The notes beneath the pieces are model-generated. The model made no database searches. It was given only the letters and a program-made list of their open reading frames with translations, and had not been told where the DNA came from. A program made the position numbers and the translations under genes. Shown here in pieces: positions 36,919-49,544 of a stretch of 64,000 nt of DNA; positions within the stretch are counted from its first letter, which is position 1; every line of letters begins with the position of its first letter. This DNA comes from Hyphobacterium indicum (GTDB taxonomy: Bacteria > Pseudomonadota > Alphaproteobacteria > Caulobacterales > Maricaulaceae), in NCBI RefSeq assembly GCF_003129605.1, contig NZ_QBDX01000001.1, positions 310,001 through 374,000 of the forward strand. The letters are read 5' to 3'.

Positions 36919-38318
36919 ATGCATGATGGCCAATCCAGAGCCGTGACCGGCGATCAGCTGGTCGCTTCGCAATTCAATTGCTTTGTGCCGTCGGCTTTCG
37001 ACGGGATTATCCTCATGTACAATACGGCCAGCGGGGCTTTTGCGGCTGTCAGCGCGGGTGAATTCGAGGACATTGCAGCTCTGTTCGACAATCCGGGCTC
37101 CGCATCGCCGGAGGATATCGCCGGTCTGGTTGAAGCCGGCTTCCTCGTGCCCGCCGGTTATGATGAGCGCGAAGCGGTCCGCCAATCCTATTTCGAGGGC
37201 CGGGCGGCCGAGACCGGACTGAATCTGACGATTGCGCCGACAGTGAGCTGCAATTTCGCCTGCTCCTATTGTTTCGAGGAACATCCCAAGCGCCATTTCT
37301 CCGATGCCGACCTGCGCGCCGTCTCCGCCTATGTCCGGGACAATCTGGAAGCAGGCGCGCCGCTCAACGTGACCTGGTTCGGCGGCGAACCGCTCGCCGC
37401 TTTCCGGCAGCTCACCGAACTCGATGCCGCTTTGCAGGAAATCACGGATGAGCGCGGCTCGGCCTACACACAATTCATGATCACGAACGGGTCGCTTCTG
37501 ACAGAAAAACGCATTGCCTATTTTGCTTCGCGCCCGGGCTTTACCGGAGCGCAAGTCACGATCGACGGCCCGGCGGACATTCATGATGGCCGCCGGTTCA
37601 CCAGCGCCGGCAAGCCCAGCTTTGACAAGATTCTTGTCAATCTGAAAGCCATCAAGGGCCGCTTCCCGGTCAGCCTGCGGATCAATCTCGACCGTGAAAA
37701 TGTCAATCGTATTCCCGAACTTATTGATCTGGTCATCGCGGAAGGCCTGGCGGGCTATGTCAGCCCCTATTTCGGGCATGTCGTAGATTATACGGATGAG
37801 TGTGGCGATCTCGGCGGCACCATGTTGTCGAGGGAAGAATTTGCAGCCGCAGAAGTGAGATTGTTGAACCTGATGATCCGCAAGGGGTTGCGCCCCGGCT
37901 TCGAATTGCCGCGCCCGCATGCCGGAAGTCTTTGCGTCGGTGATGCGCCGGGTGGAGCGGTGATTTCACCCGGAGGACTGGTCTTCCGTTGCTGGAACGA
38001 GACGGCTCTGCCGGAAAGCGAAGCCTATGCCCGCATCGGCGAGAACGGAGCGGTCGCTGTGAATAGTGTGAAGGAAAGCCGCGACCAATTCTGGAAGGAT
38101 TATGACCCCTTCACGCATGCTGAATGCCGGACCTGTTCCGTTCAGCCCCTGTGCAAGGGCGGCTGCCCATGGGAGGCGGAAAAGCGTCCGGTGGACGGGC
38201 CAGGGCATTGCACGCCGCTTCGCTATAACTTGCCCGACATGCTGCGTTTGATCCATCTGCGCGACAGTATCGACGAGATCGGCTCAACGGATTTGCCACC
38301 CCTGCCACGTCAGACCGT

Positions 38319-38322
<4 letters not shown>
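36919..38322 (+). CDS. Radical SAM/SPASM peptide maturase
   Basis: 467 residues from the ATG at 36919 (a TTG at 36910 is possible). An N-terminal ~95 residues (ILMYNTASGAFAAV, then LVEAGFLVP) resembles the PqqD-like precursor-binding region of many maturases. The radical SAM cluster motif is CNFACSYC (Cys 111, 115, 118), followed by WFGGEPL. The C-terminus has a full SPASM pattern: a Cys near LCVGDA, RCWNE, then CRTCSVQPLCKGGC and a final HC, enough for auxiliary Fe-S clusters. Such enzymes form thioether or C-C bonds in ribosomal peptides. It follows the Cys-pentad gene closely, and its end overlaps the convergent decarboxylase by four bases. Confidence 0.88.
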
Positions 38323-39734
<1,412 letters not shown>

Positions 39735-39896
39735 GCGGGCCGTCCTGCGAATGGAAGATTGGGCGGAAATTGCGGCGAATTGGGATCAGCGGCAATCCCG
39801 GTATCGGTCTTGTGATCCCGCAATGCTCAAATCTGTCGGTAATTTAATCATCCGGCAGCATCCCGGTTGGCATCACAGGGATGAAAGTGAGGGCAG

Positions 39897-40643
39897 ATGA
39901 CTCATCGGCGCGTTAGAACCCTGCTGTCAGATCCGGATCTGACACTTCGTCTCAGCTGGTATGAGCCGGGTGAGACCATGGCCGCCCATGCGCACGGCCA
40001 CGGGCAGGTCTCCGTGCTCATGGCCGGCGGTTTCCGGGAAATTTCCGATGCCCGGACCGCCGATATCGCCACGGCCCATATTGGCTACAAGGCAGCGGGT
40101 CTGGATCATGCCAATCATTACGGAGAGACCGGGGCGCTGATCCTCTCCCTGAATTTCGAAACCGGCCGGCAGGTACCACAAAGGGCCTGGAACTGGCGTC
40201 ATGCCGACGCTGACGAAGTGGCTCTGACCCGGCAGATTGTGGGTGCGGCGCTCATGCCCGGCGAGCTGCGCAATGCCGCTGCGGACCTGATTGCCGCGGC
40301 CGCCACGTGCGCCTCGCCCTCGGGCCCGCCCCCCGGATGGGCGCTCCGGCTTCGCGATCAATTGAGAGCAAATGAGTGCATCGATCTCGACCGGGCGGCC
40401 GATGGTTTCGGCATTCATCGCGGGCATTTGTCCCGCGGTTTCCGCAAATGGTTTGGCGTGCCGCCCAGCCTCTATGGCCTGCGCTGCCGCATGAGCCATG
40501 CCGTGCGTGAACTGGCGCGCGGAGAAACCGCCGCGCAGGCGGCGGTCACGGCGGGCTTTTCTGATCAGAGCCACATGATCCGGGTCCTGAAACGCGAAAC
40601 CGGGCTGACCCCGCAACGTCTGACCCGGATGCTCGCCGCCTGA
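39897..40643 (+). CDS. AraC-family transcriptional regulator
   Basis: 248 residues. N-terminal cupin-like sensing part with AHAHGHGQVSVLM, C-terminal double helix-turn-helix: IDLDRAADGFGIHRGHLSRGF, then AAQAAVTAGFSDQSHMIRVL followed by GLTPQRL. Read in the same direction as the hydrolase gene 75 bp downstream and divergent from the decarboxylase; either may be its target. Confidence 0.85.
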   Translation: MTHRRVRTLLSDPDLTLRLSWYEPGETMAAHAHGHGQVSVLMAGGFREISDARTADIATAHIGYKAAGLDHANHYGETGALILSLNFETGRQVPQRAWNWRHADADEVALTRQIVGAALMPGELRNAAADLIAAAATCASPSGPPPGWALRLRDQLRANECIDLDRAADGFGIHRGHLSRGFRKWFGVPPSLYGLRCRMSHAVRELARGETAAQAAVTAGFSDQSHMIRVLKRETGLTPQRLTRMLAA

Positions 40644-40717
40644 GGTGAAATCCGTTCAATTCAACAGCATGCTGCCTTCCTATCCTGATTGCCGATATGA
40701 CAATCAGGAGCTACCTC

Positions 40718-42238
40718 ATGAGAATGATCGCTGTCTGCGCCGTTCTGGCGGCGGCTATGACCGGACCAACAGCAGAGGCGCAGGATATTCCGGCTGCTAC
40801 GGAACGGATGAATGATTATCTCGACCGGTTTTCAGACAGTGTTGGTCCCGGCTATGCCGTCGTCATTGTTACAGCGGACGATGTACTGATCAATCGGGCA
40901 GAAGGGCTTCGCCGGGCGGCAAACGGCGCACCGCTGACCTCGGATACACCAATGTATATTGCTTCCCAGACCAAGGCGTATGTCGGCCTGCTGGGGGCAG
41001 TGCTCGATGAGCGGGGCATTCTTCCGCTGGACACACCGATCGACACTTACTGGCCGCAGGTCCGCTGGCCGGACAGTATGGACCCGGCGGACTACACACT
41101 GCGCGACTTGCTGACCCACCAGGTCCCCTTCCGGAATACGCTGATCACATTCCTCGAAGCCAATATCATGAATATCGCCATGGAGGACTATCCGGAGTTG
41201 ATGTCGCTTGCGGCCACCCCGCGCGATCCGGGATTCCGCTATGACAACATCGGATACAATGTCTATGCAGCGATACTGGAAACGGCGACCGGCCGCAATT
41301 GGCGCGACTGGCTGGATGAAATTGTGTTTGAGCCGCTTCAGCTTGAGCACACATCCACGCGGACATCTGATTTTGGCCTGGAAGAATTGTCCTGGGGCCA
41401 TCTCTGGTTGGGCGAGGAAAACGGCTGGTATGATGTGCAGCCCAAGACGGATGGCATGATGCAGTCGGCGGGCGGGATCGTCACATCACCGAATGATATG
41501 ATCACATGGCTCCAGCTCCAGCTTCGGGGCGAAGCTCCCGAGGCCGGCCTGACCCACAGCATGTTGCAAACCGCCCAGACGTCCTATGTTGAAACCGGCC
41601 GGGAGGATGCCGAAAACCCTTATGACATGCCTTGTTCAGGATATGCTCTGGGCTGGGAATTGTGCACTTATCAGGATTTCGACGTTCACATTCACGGCGG
41701 AACCTTCACCGGAAACCGCAGCATGATGGCGTTCGTGCCGGAGGAAGGTGTCGGGATTGCCGTGTTCAGCAACTCCGACAATATGACGGGCTGGTGGACG
41801 CAGACCGCCGTCAGGATGTTCCTGCATTTCCTGTCCGGTGATCCTGAAGCCGATCAGATGGTGAGCGACAATATCGACCGGTATGCGGCGATAACCCGGA
41901 ATTATCTTGGCTGGCGGCTCGAGCAGGTCGCCGAAAATGAGGCGGACAGTGTCTGGCAGGGTTGGGACTGGAGTCCGGACGCCGAACTCCTGTCGGAATA
42001 CGCCGGCAGCTACCGGAATGCGAGCCTCCCGATCAATCTTGATCTCCGCGTCTCCGGAGATGGCCTGGAAGCAACGATGGGCGGCTATTCAGCCAGCTTG
42101 CGGCCGGCACGGATTGATCTGTTCGGTGGACGCTCGCACCCGCTTGAACCCTTCGACCAGGTGCGCTTCGAACGTAACGAAACCGGCGAGATCATTGCGT
42201 TTGACTGGGGCGGACGCAGGTTTGACCGGCGCCACTGA
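40718..42238 (+). CDS. Serine hydrolase of the class C beta-lactamase family
   Basis: 506 residues from the ATG at 40718, chosen because CAGGAG sits seven bases upstream and MRMIAVCAVLAAAMTG begins a signal peptide; an ATG seven codons earlier overlaps that site. Motifs: S-Q-T-K (SxxK), Y-D-N in RYDNIGYNVYAAIL (YxN) and HGGTFTGN (the KTG-like box). A C-terminal beta domain of ~110 residues follows (SEYAGSYRN...). Such proteins are peptidases or esterases more often than true lactamases. Probably periplasmic. Confidence 0.88.
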   Translation: MRMIAVCAVLAAAMTGPTAEAQDIPAATERMNDYLDRFSDSVGPGYAVVIVTADDVLINRAEGLRRAANGAPLTSDTPMYIASQTKAYVGLLGAVLDERGILPLDTPIDTYWPQVRWPDSMDPADYTLRDLLTHQVPFRNTLITFLEANIMNIAMEDYPELMSLAATPRDPGFRYDNIGYNVYAAILETATGRNWRDWLDEIVFEPLQLEHTSTRTSDFGLEELSWGHLWLGEENGWYDVQPKTDGMMQSAGGIVTSPNDMITWLQLQLRGEAPEAGLTHSMLQTAQTSYVETGREDAENPYDMPCSGYALGWELCTYQDFDVHIHGGTFTGNRSMMAFVPEEGVGIAVFSNSDNMTGWWTQTAVRMFLHFLSGDPEADQMVSDNIDRYAAITRNYLGWRLEQVAENEADSVWQGWDWSPDAELLSEYAGSYRNASLPINLDLRVSGDGLEATMGGYSASLRPARIDLFGGRSHPLEPFDQVRFERNETGEIIAFDWGGRRFDRRH

Positions 42239-42276
42239 CCGTCATCGGCGTGTTGCCGCGGATCGTCCCGAAGCGG

Positions 42277-43386
42277 TCAGCCCGCTTGTGCCAAGCTCTT
42301 GACTCGGACATGGTTTTGCCGCCGCGGCTTCAGCGCCATGGCCGGTTTTTCGACCCCCACCCGCATCAGCCAGCCGCTGACGAGCGCGCCGGGCACCATG
42401 ACGGCAAACAGCAGGGCCGCGCCTGCGCCGGGAAACAGCGCCAGCGTCATCTGCCCGATCGGCCAGTGCAGGATATAGACGCCATAGGAGACATCCTCGA
42501 CGTCGCGGATGGCCGTACCGGCCCGGCCCGGGATCCGAGCAAATCCGGCCCACAGCGTGACATAGGCCATGGCGATCTGCCCGGCGATCATGGATGAAGG
42601 CGTGTCGCGCAGAAGAAAGGCGGTCAGGACCAGCAGGACGGCCCAGCCCGGCGCCAGCGGAATCCGGTCGCGCCAGGCAAACATCACCGCCCCGGTCATG
42701 AAGGCCCCGCCAAAGCGCGCCGCGGCAAACAGCGTGCCTTCGCCAATGCCATTATAGGGCATCAGCAGCTCGACATCGGACAGAAGCGCCGCTGCGGCGA
42801 AAATGGCGAGGATGCCCCACTTGTTCCGGAACAGGCCGACAGCCGCGAGCAGGCCCGCTGCCAGATAGGCCAGCAATTCATAGCGGATCGTCCACAGCGG
42901 GCCATTCATGTCGGTCAGCGGGTGGCTGGCGAACACGCCGGGCAGGCTCGCCTGCGGGTCCAGCTGAAAGACGATGAGCAAGGGAAACAGCCAAGTCTCC
43001 GGCGCGCTCCAGTATTCGGCCAGCGGCAAGGCGGTAAACAGCGGTCCCACCACCATCCACAGGATCAGCATGGCGGCGATCAGGCCCGGGAAGATCCGGA
43101 ACACCCGCGCCAGCGCATAATGTGTCATGTCGCCCGAGCGCATCAGGCTGGCCGCGATCATGTAGCCGGACAGGATGAAAAAGCCGTCGAGCGCAAACTG
43201 CACCGCGCCATCGACGAATGCCGGGAAGGCTCCGGTGACCGGCAGACCCATGGGCAGCATGATGGCGTGCCCGGCCAGCACCAGAAAGGCAAAACTGATG
43301 CGGATCGCCGTGAAATTATTGGCACGGTCTTCCAGCCGCCCGTGGGCGCCGGCAAACAGATTTCCGGTCCGGTTTGATACGCGCAT
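42277..43386 (-). CDS. Acyltransferase 3 family membrane protein
   Basis: 369 residues, about ten spans. The family histidine lies in LVLAGHAIMLP near residue 40, and further hallmarks are FFILSGYMIAASL, YALARVFRIFPGL and DVSYGVYILHWPIGQ. It transfers acyl groups to a surface polysaccharide or glycan; the acceptor is unknown. Convergent with the serine hydrolase; its promoter faces the gene at 43448. Confidence 0.88.
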   Translation of the reverse strand: MRVSNRTGNLFAGAHGRLEDRANNFTAIRISFAFLVLAGHAIMLPMGLPVTGAFPAFVDGAVQFALDGFFILSGYMIAASLMRSGDMTHYALARVFRIFPGLIAAMLILWMVVGPLFTALPLAEYWSAPETWLFPLLIVFQLDPQASLPGVFASHPLTDMNGPLWTIRYELLAYLAAGLLAAVGLFRNKWGILAIFAAAALLSDVELLMPYNGIGEGTLFAAARFGGAFMTGAVMFAWRDRIPLAPGWAVLLVLTAFLLRDTPSSMIAGQIAMAYVTLWAGFARIPGRAGTAIRDVEDVSYGVYILHWPIGQMTLALFPGAGAALLFAVMVPGALVSGWLMRVGVEKPAMALKPRRQNHVRVKSLAQAG

Positions 43387-43447
43387 CTGGCGCCTCCGCT
43401 TCAGGGAGGGTTGGCACGCAAGAAGCGCGCCGCGCGCCTGAAGGCGC

Positions 43448-44185
43448 TCAGTTCATTGCCTGATGGCGGACCTCGATGCCGTCTGCGGTCCAGGTCAGAA
43501 CCTGCCAGACCCATTGGCCATCCGCCTCGACCGGCGCGGCAAATCTGGCCCCGGCGGGCTGTCCGGAATCCGCCAGAATCCAGTCGAACCAGGCAAGGCC
43601 GTCCAGAATGACCTGGCCGCCTTCCGGTATGACGGTAGCGGCAGAGGCGGCGAGATTCGGGCTCCATGTGGCGTTGAGCGGTTCCGGCGGATGGGCGGTT
43701 TTCAGGGCCTCGATGATATTGGTGGGCGACTCCCAGCTTTCGCCTTCGTCAAAGGAGCGGTCCATTTCGAACCGGTAATCGCCGCCCGGCGCGAATTCAT
43801 AGCGGGCGCGTTCCAGAAAACGGCCGCCCGCATCAAAACCGTCGCCGGTCGTCACCAGCACATCCCCGTCCCAGTGCTGTACGATTTCGGTATAGCCGGC
43901 ATCGCCGACCATGGCCCACAGCGTCCGTCCCTCGGTGCGGTCCGCATTCCAGACCGTCAGCGAGACGCCGAAGAAGACGGGCTGATTGTCCGGTCCCAGC
44001 GACCGGTATTCCGCCAGTTCCGCGCGTCCGTCATGGAAGCAATAGCGGTTCGAGCGGTCGTGATTGCCGCTCATTTCGCCCTGCGCATTGCGCGTCTGGC
44101 TCAGTGCCTCCCACACCCCTTCCGTGCAGCCCTCCGCATAGGGCATTGATTGCAGGACAAGCGCGCTGAATGCCGCAATGATCAT
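43448..44185 (-). CDS. Secreted protein of unknown function
   Basis: 245 residues. The ATG at 44185 follows a GGAGG site. A short hydrophobic N-terminus (MIIAAFSALVLQSM) may be a signal peptide. Repeated Trp/Tyr-containing beta segments (GYTEIVQHWDGDVLVTTGDGF) recall lipocalin-like heat-stable proteins such as the DUF1579 group, but I make no firm assignment. 61 bp upstream of the acyltransferase, so possibly in one transcript with it. Confidence 0.65.
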   Translation of the reverse strand: MIIAAFSALVLQSMPYAEGCTEGVWEALSQTRNAQGEMSGNHDRSNRYCFHDGRAELAEYRSLGPDNQPVFFGVSLTVWNADRTEGRTLWAMVGDAGYTEIVQHWDGDVLVTTGDGFDAGGRFLERARYEFAPGGDYRFEMDRSFDEGESWESPTNIIEALKTAHPPEPLNATWSPNLAASAATVIPEGGQVILDGLAWFDWILADSGQPAGARFAAPVEADGQWVWQVLTWTADGIEVRHQAMN

Positions 44186-44330
44186 GAAAAACCTCCGGAT
44201 TGCCAGATGATACAGGCGCGATCATCACGACGGACCAGACCGGCACAAGCCGGATCACGCCATTGTGAGGCTGCTGTCCACGATACCCGCCGCGCGCCTT
44301 GCATCGCGTCATCGTCTCTGCGATGGTCAT

Positions 44331-44421
44331 GTCATCCAGGGGGTGTCTGCGCAGACGGGCTGCACGGGCTGAGATCTTACCCTTAACAACCGGATCCGGG
44401 TCATGCCGGCGGCGGGATGGA
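44331..44421 (+). ncRNA. TPP riboswitch (THI element)
   Basis: The core reads GGGGGTGTCTGCGCAGAC, then GGCTGAGATCTTACCC, then CGGATCCGGGTCATGCCGG, matching the conserved TPP aptamer (GGGUG, CUGAGA, ACCC, GAUCyGG, AUrCCrGCG). A closing stem forms from CATCC (44333-44337) and GGATG (44415-44419). The 3' stem strand runs straight into GGAG, the ribosome site for the start at 44433, so ligand binding could block translation directly. It governs the mmcQ-lipoprotein-thiC transcript. Confidence 0.92.
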
Positions 44422-44432
44422 GTAAAGACGCG

Positions 44433-44807
44433 ATGACGCGCGAGGACTTCGATGAGTATTGCCGCGGCCTGCCGCACACCACCCATGTGGTGCAATGGGG
44501 CAATGCCTCGGTCTGGAAAGTCGGCGGCAAGGTCTTCACCGTCGGCGGCTGGAATGATGATCAGGGCGCGTTCTGCGTCTCCTTCAAGACCTCTGATACC
44601 TCCTTTGAAATCCTGTCCGAGCAGCCCGGCTGCCGCCCGGCGCCCTATCTCGCCTCGCGCGGCATGAAATGGATCCAGCGCACGGGCACGGACACGCTAT
44701 CGGATGAGGATCTGAAAGCCTATCTCGCCGAGAGCCATCGCCTCGTCGCGGCGGGCCTGACGAAGAAATTGCAACGCGAACTCGGATTGATGGAGAGCAA
44801 ATCATGA
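44433..44807 (+). CDS. MmcQ/YjbR family DNA-binding protein
   Basis: 124 residues from the ATG at 44433; an in-frame ATG at 44403 is inside the aptamer and is rejected. Typical features: REDFDEYCRGLPHTTHVVQW, WKVGGKVF, then ASRGMKWIQ and a C-terminal ESHRLVAAGL. Family members have a double-wing fold and are suspected to bind DNA. It is the first gene after the TPP aptamer, ending in an ATGA overlap with the lipoprotein gene. Its link with thiamine is suggested only by context. Confidence 0.87.
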   Translation: MTREDFDEYCRGLPHTTHVVQWGNASVWKVGGKVFTVGGWNDDQGAFCVSFKTSDTSFEILSEQPGCRPAPYLASRGMKWIQRTGTDTLSDEDLKAYLAESHRLVAAGLTKKLQRELGLMESKS

Positions 44808-45250
44808 CCGCGATGAAAGCCCTGGCAGTGGCGGGCCTGGCCGGCCTTCTCGCCGCCTGCAGCCCGGCCCCTGACGCGGATCAGGACGCGGCCGCCAGCC
44901 TGTCCGGCGAGGCCGCCGCCCTTCACGCCCTGCTGCTGGACGAAGCGGACAATCTTGTCCCGTCCGACTGGCAGTCCGGCGCACCTGTCCCGGAAACCGC
45001 CCTGGCCTACTGGCACCTGCCGGAGCTGGATCTGGCCGGACAGGTCTCCCGCACGGCGGAATGCACGGCCTGGCCGGGCCAGGGCAATGCCCATGACTGC
45101 ACCCTGACCTTCATCTCCGACAATTCCGCGGCGGAAGATGAGGAGGACCGGCGCACGGTGACCGCGTTTTACCGCTTTGATGTCCGCCAGAATGAAGATG
45201 ACAGCCTCACCCTGCTCAGCCCGAATGTGCGCTGGGCGGTGCAGGGCTGA
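44804..45250 (+). CDS. Predicted lipoprotein in the thiC operon
   Basis: 148 residues with a lipobox (LLAAC, Cys19) after a short hydrophobic signal. The body contains a Cys pair (ECTAWPGQGNAHDCTLTF) and acidic, soluble sequence with no family I recognise. Coupled to mmcQ by ATGA and 27 bp before thiC, so it is under the same riboswitch. A role in thiamine or precursor capture is possible but unproven. Confidence 0.8.
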   Translation: MTAMKALAVAGLAGLLAACSPAPDADQDAAASLSGEAAALHALLLDEADNLVPSDWQSGAPVPETALAYWHLPELDLAGQVSRTAECTAWPGQGNAHDCTLTFISDNSAAEDEEDRRTVTAFYRFDVRQNEDDSLTLLSPNVRWAVQG

Positions 45251-45256
45251 CGATAA

Positions 45257-47269
<2,013 letters not shown>

Positions 47270-47280
47270 AACAAAACACT

Positions 47281-47431
47281 CGTCATCCCTGCGAAGGCAG
47301 GGACCCAGTTGCGCCCTTTCAACCGGCACGCCCTGCGCCAACCAGCCGCCAGCGTCATCGCCGCGCAGATTGCGCGCATGGATTGACGGGTTTCACCGTT
47401 GCTCTGGGTCCCTGCCTTCGCAGGGATGACG
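47281..47431. repeat. Intergenic element with perfect 28-bp inverted repeats
   Basis: CGTCATCCCTGCGAAGGCAG plus GGACCCAG at 47281-47308, exact reverse complement at 47404-47431, enclosing 95 bp. It lies between thiC and the convergent GIY-YIG gene, so its RNA could also end transcription. Related CGTCATC ends recur at 47768 and 49092. Confidence 0.9.
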
Positions 47432-47444
47432 GGCAGGGGGCGCG

Positions 47445-47738
47445 TCAATCGTATGGAATTTCGCCGGAGACGTCTTTCCAATCCGGATTGTATTGCTCGA
47501 TCAGATCAAGTTTCCAGGCGCGCTTCCACTTCTTGATCCGCTTTTCGCGCAAGATCGCCTCGCCGATTTCCTCGAACAGCTCGAAATGGACGAGGCGGGT
47601 GACGCCATATTTCCGGGTGAATTTTGATGCGCGTCCCTGTCTGTGTTCTTCAACGCGTGCAGCCAGATTGGATGTAACGCCGGTATAGAGCGTGCCATTC
47701 CTTCGGCTGGCGAGAATGTAGACGCAGGGCCGTTTCAT
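47445..47738 (-). CDS. GIY-YIG nuclease superfamily protein (UPF0213/YhbQ-like)
   Basis: 97 residues. The GIY-YIG module appears as CVYILASRRNGTLYTGVTSNL with the conserved Arg in RVEEHR, then EAILREKRIKKWKRAWK and a distal Asn-Pro-x-W. Single-domain proteins of this type are widespread and usually lack a mobile-element context. Located next to repeats carrying the CGTCATC ends; a role there is not shown. Confidence 0.9.
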   Translation of the reverse strand: MKRPCVYILASRRNGTLYTGVTSNLAARVEEHRQGRASKFTRKYGVTRLVHFELFEEIGEAILREKRIKKWKRAWKLDLIEQYNPDWKDVSGEIPYD

Positions 47739-47741
47739 ATT

Positions 47742-48122
47742 TCAACTATAAATGGCAATCATAATCTCGTCATCCCGGCCTCCGCAGGGGCGACGGTAAT
47801 CAAGCCACACCCTTCTCCCGCACCCTTCCCCCATCACGCCATTCGCGCGGATCGCGCGCTGGCATTCGAAACTGCCGGCGCGGAAGGCGCGGCAGGCTTC
47901 GGGGCGGTGCTCATAGACGCCGCACAGCGCCTGTCCGGCCTCCAGCTGCAGATGCGCGCAATGCCCGCAGGAAAAATCCATGAAGGTGCGCCCGCCCTCT
48001 TCAAAAAGCTGGTCCCGGGGCAGGGGCCGGCTGGCATCTTCCGGCAATAAAACGAGATAGCGCGGATTGCGGCTGAAACAGCACGCGCCGCAAGAGACGC
48101 AATCAAACGCCTGGACCGGCAT
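47742..48122 (-). CDS. YkgJ-type cysteine-cluster protein
   Basis: 126 residues from the ATG at 48122 (MPVQAFDCVSCGACC). Cys-x-x-Cys-x-x-x-Cys groups (CVSCGACC, CGHCAHL, LCGVYEHRPEACRAF) are those of the zinc/iron-chelating CxxCxxCC family. The last residues (CGGRDDEIMIAIYS) are encoded by a fragment of the CGTCATC repeat, so its tail was probably rewritten by repeat insertion. Divergent from the GFA gene. Confidence 0.8.
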   Translation of the reverse strand: MPVQAFDCVSCGACCFSRNPRYLVLLPEDASRPLPRDQLFEEGGRTFMDFSCGHCAHLQLEAGQALCGVYEHRPEACRAFRAGSFECQRAIRANGVMGEGCGRRVWLDYRRPCGGRDDEIMIAIYS

Positions 48123-48297
48123 GCGAAACACATCCACCGCCCGGATACGGCCTCCCGTATCGGCCGGCGGCAGCGGGCAGATAGGGCGTCCGGCCCCGTC
48201 TGGCAAGCCGGATTCATCGCCCGCATGAAACCGTTTTGCACAGAGCAGGGCGGGGTTAAGGTTGGCGTCCCGCCACCCGGCCGAACCGGAGACCGAT

Positions 48298-48789
48298 ATG
48301 GCCCCATTACCGCCGCACACCGGCGCCTGCTTTTGCGGCGCGGTGAGATACGCATTGTCCAGCGATCCGCTGTTTGTGCATGGCTGTCATTGCCGCGATT
48401 GCCAGAAACAGACCGGCGGACCCTTTGCCGTTAATGCGCTGATCGAGCGCGACCGGATCACTCTGACCGCGGGCGAGCCCGTGCGCACACAGCAGACAAC
48501 CGATAGCGGCCGCCCGCATGACATCTGGCGCTGCCCGGACTGCCTCACCGCGCTGTGGAGCGATTATGGCCGCCGCGAGGTTCTGGCCTTTCTCCGCGTC
48601 ATGACGCTGGACGCGCCGGACGCCTGTCCGCCCGACGTGCATATTTTCACCCGCACAAAAGCGCCCTTCATCGACCTGCCAGGGGATGTTCGCGCGTTCG
48701 ACGTGTTTTACAGCATGCAGGCGGAATGGCCGGCCGCTGCGCTGGCGCGGTTCGACGCGCTCGGGACGCGCCGCCTGGGCATGGGGTAG
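48298..48789 (+). CDS. GFA family protein (glutathione-dependent formaldehyde-activating-like)
   Basis: 163 residues from the ATG at 48298. Zinc-binding pattern GACFCGAVRY, CHCRDCQKQTGG and CPDCLTAL. Members bind zinc; only some act on S-hydroxymethyl-glutathione, so no substrate is claimed. Confidence 0.87.
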   Translation: MAPLPPHTGACFCGAVRYALSSDPLFVHGCHCRDCQKQTGGPFAVNALIERDRITLTAGEPVRTQQTTDSGRPHDIWRCPDCLTALWSDYGRREVLAFLRVMTLDAPDACPPDVHIFTRTKAPFIDLPGDVRAFDVFYSMQAEWPAAALARFDALGTRRLGMG

Positions 48790-48793
48790 GGGC

Positions 48794-49057
48794 ATGATCC
48801 GGCGGGTCGCCAGCTGGTCCTGTTTTGCCGCCGGCCTGGGTCTGGCCGCGCTGACCGTTCTCTTCGGCTATATCTGGGCTGAGCGCGCATCGCTGACCTA
48901 TAATGCGCAAGGCCGGTTCCTCGGCGGCGAGGTCGTTTACGACGCGCAAGCCACACCGGTTTACGCCGCCATGACGCTGGCGTGCGGTCTGCTCGCCCTC
49001 CTCTTCGCCGCGCTCGGGCGATGGCTCGGCCGCAAAAAGCGGAGACCGGACGGCTAG
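48794..49057 (+). CDS. Small two-span membrane protein
   Basis: 87 residues from the ATG at 48794, four bases after the GFA stop. Two hydrophobic stretches (WSCFAAGLGLAALTVLFGYIW near 8-28, and VYAAMTLACGLLALLFAALG near 56-75) and a basic tail (RWLGRKKRRPDG). No recognised family. Probably co-transcribed with the GFA gene. Confidence 0.65.
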   Translation: MIRRVASWSCFAAGLGLAALTVLFGYIWAERASLTYNAQGRFLGGEVVYDAQATPVYAAMTLACGLLALLFAALGRWLGRKKRRPDG

Positions 49058-49091
49058 GCGCGCCGGCAAGGGGGGTGACAGAGCCCCCAAG

Positions 49092-49164
49092 CCCGTCATC
49101 GCACAGTTTAACCGGGTGATCTCATCCTCGAAGAGGTCCTCCGGTCAAGCCGGAGGATGACGGG
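49092..49164. terminator. Palindromic element between convergent genes
   Basis: Outer arms CCCGTCATC (49092-49100) and GATGACGGG (49156-49164), plus an inner hairpin CCTCCGG-TCAAG-CCGGAGG at 49138-49156. A member of the CGTCATC-ended repeat family, placed where it could stop transcription from both sides. Confidence 0.6.
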
Positions 49165-49187
49165 GAGGGGGGAGGTGCCAGCGCTGC

Positions 49188-49331
49188 CTATTTGCGGTTT
49201 TTCATATGCTCCAGACCGCCGACCTGGCCCGTTTTCTGGGACGGTTCGGAGGCATTGTGCTTCTTCTTGATATTCTTTTCCGCTTTCGGCTTTTTCGCCT
49301 CGCGGCCCTGTTTCTGTTGGCCCTTGGCCAT
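49188..49331 (-). CDS. 47-residue basic small protein
   Basis: ATG at 49331, stop at 49188. Sequence begins MAKGQQKQGREAKKPKAEKN and is Lys-rich throughout, ending in GGLEHMKNRK. Short Lys-rich proteins starting MAKGQ with AKKPKAEK are common in alphaproteobacteria and lack a known role. The codon pattern and AAGGGTTATTCCC leader support it as a real gene. Confidence 0.7.
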   Translation of the reverse strand: MAKGQQKQGREAKKPKAEKNIKKKHNASEPSQKTGQVGGLEHMKNRK

Positions 49332-49544
49332 GGGAATAACCCTTCAGGAAGGCCGAGCGCCTTCCGCTTTGCGCCGGCCCGATGCCGGCAACAAGCAGAA
49401 TATATCACGCCGCGTCACCGGCGTATGCGGAATTTATCCGCAAGGCGTGTATGAACAGGCTGGGGACGAACCGCGTTCTTTCACCGCAAGTATTTTCACG
49501 GAAAATCTGCTAGCCAGTTTCGGTGTGAAGAGGGGGAGCTGACA

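Noticed and set aside
44403-44432. Upstream ATG for the MmcQ/YjbR gene
   Set aside because: It lies inside the TPP aptamer; the start at 44433 has the ribosome site at the aptamer's 3' edge.
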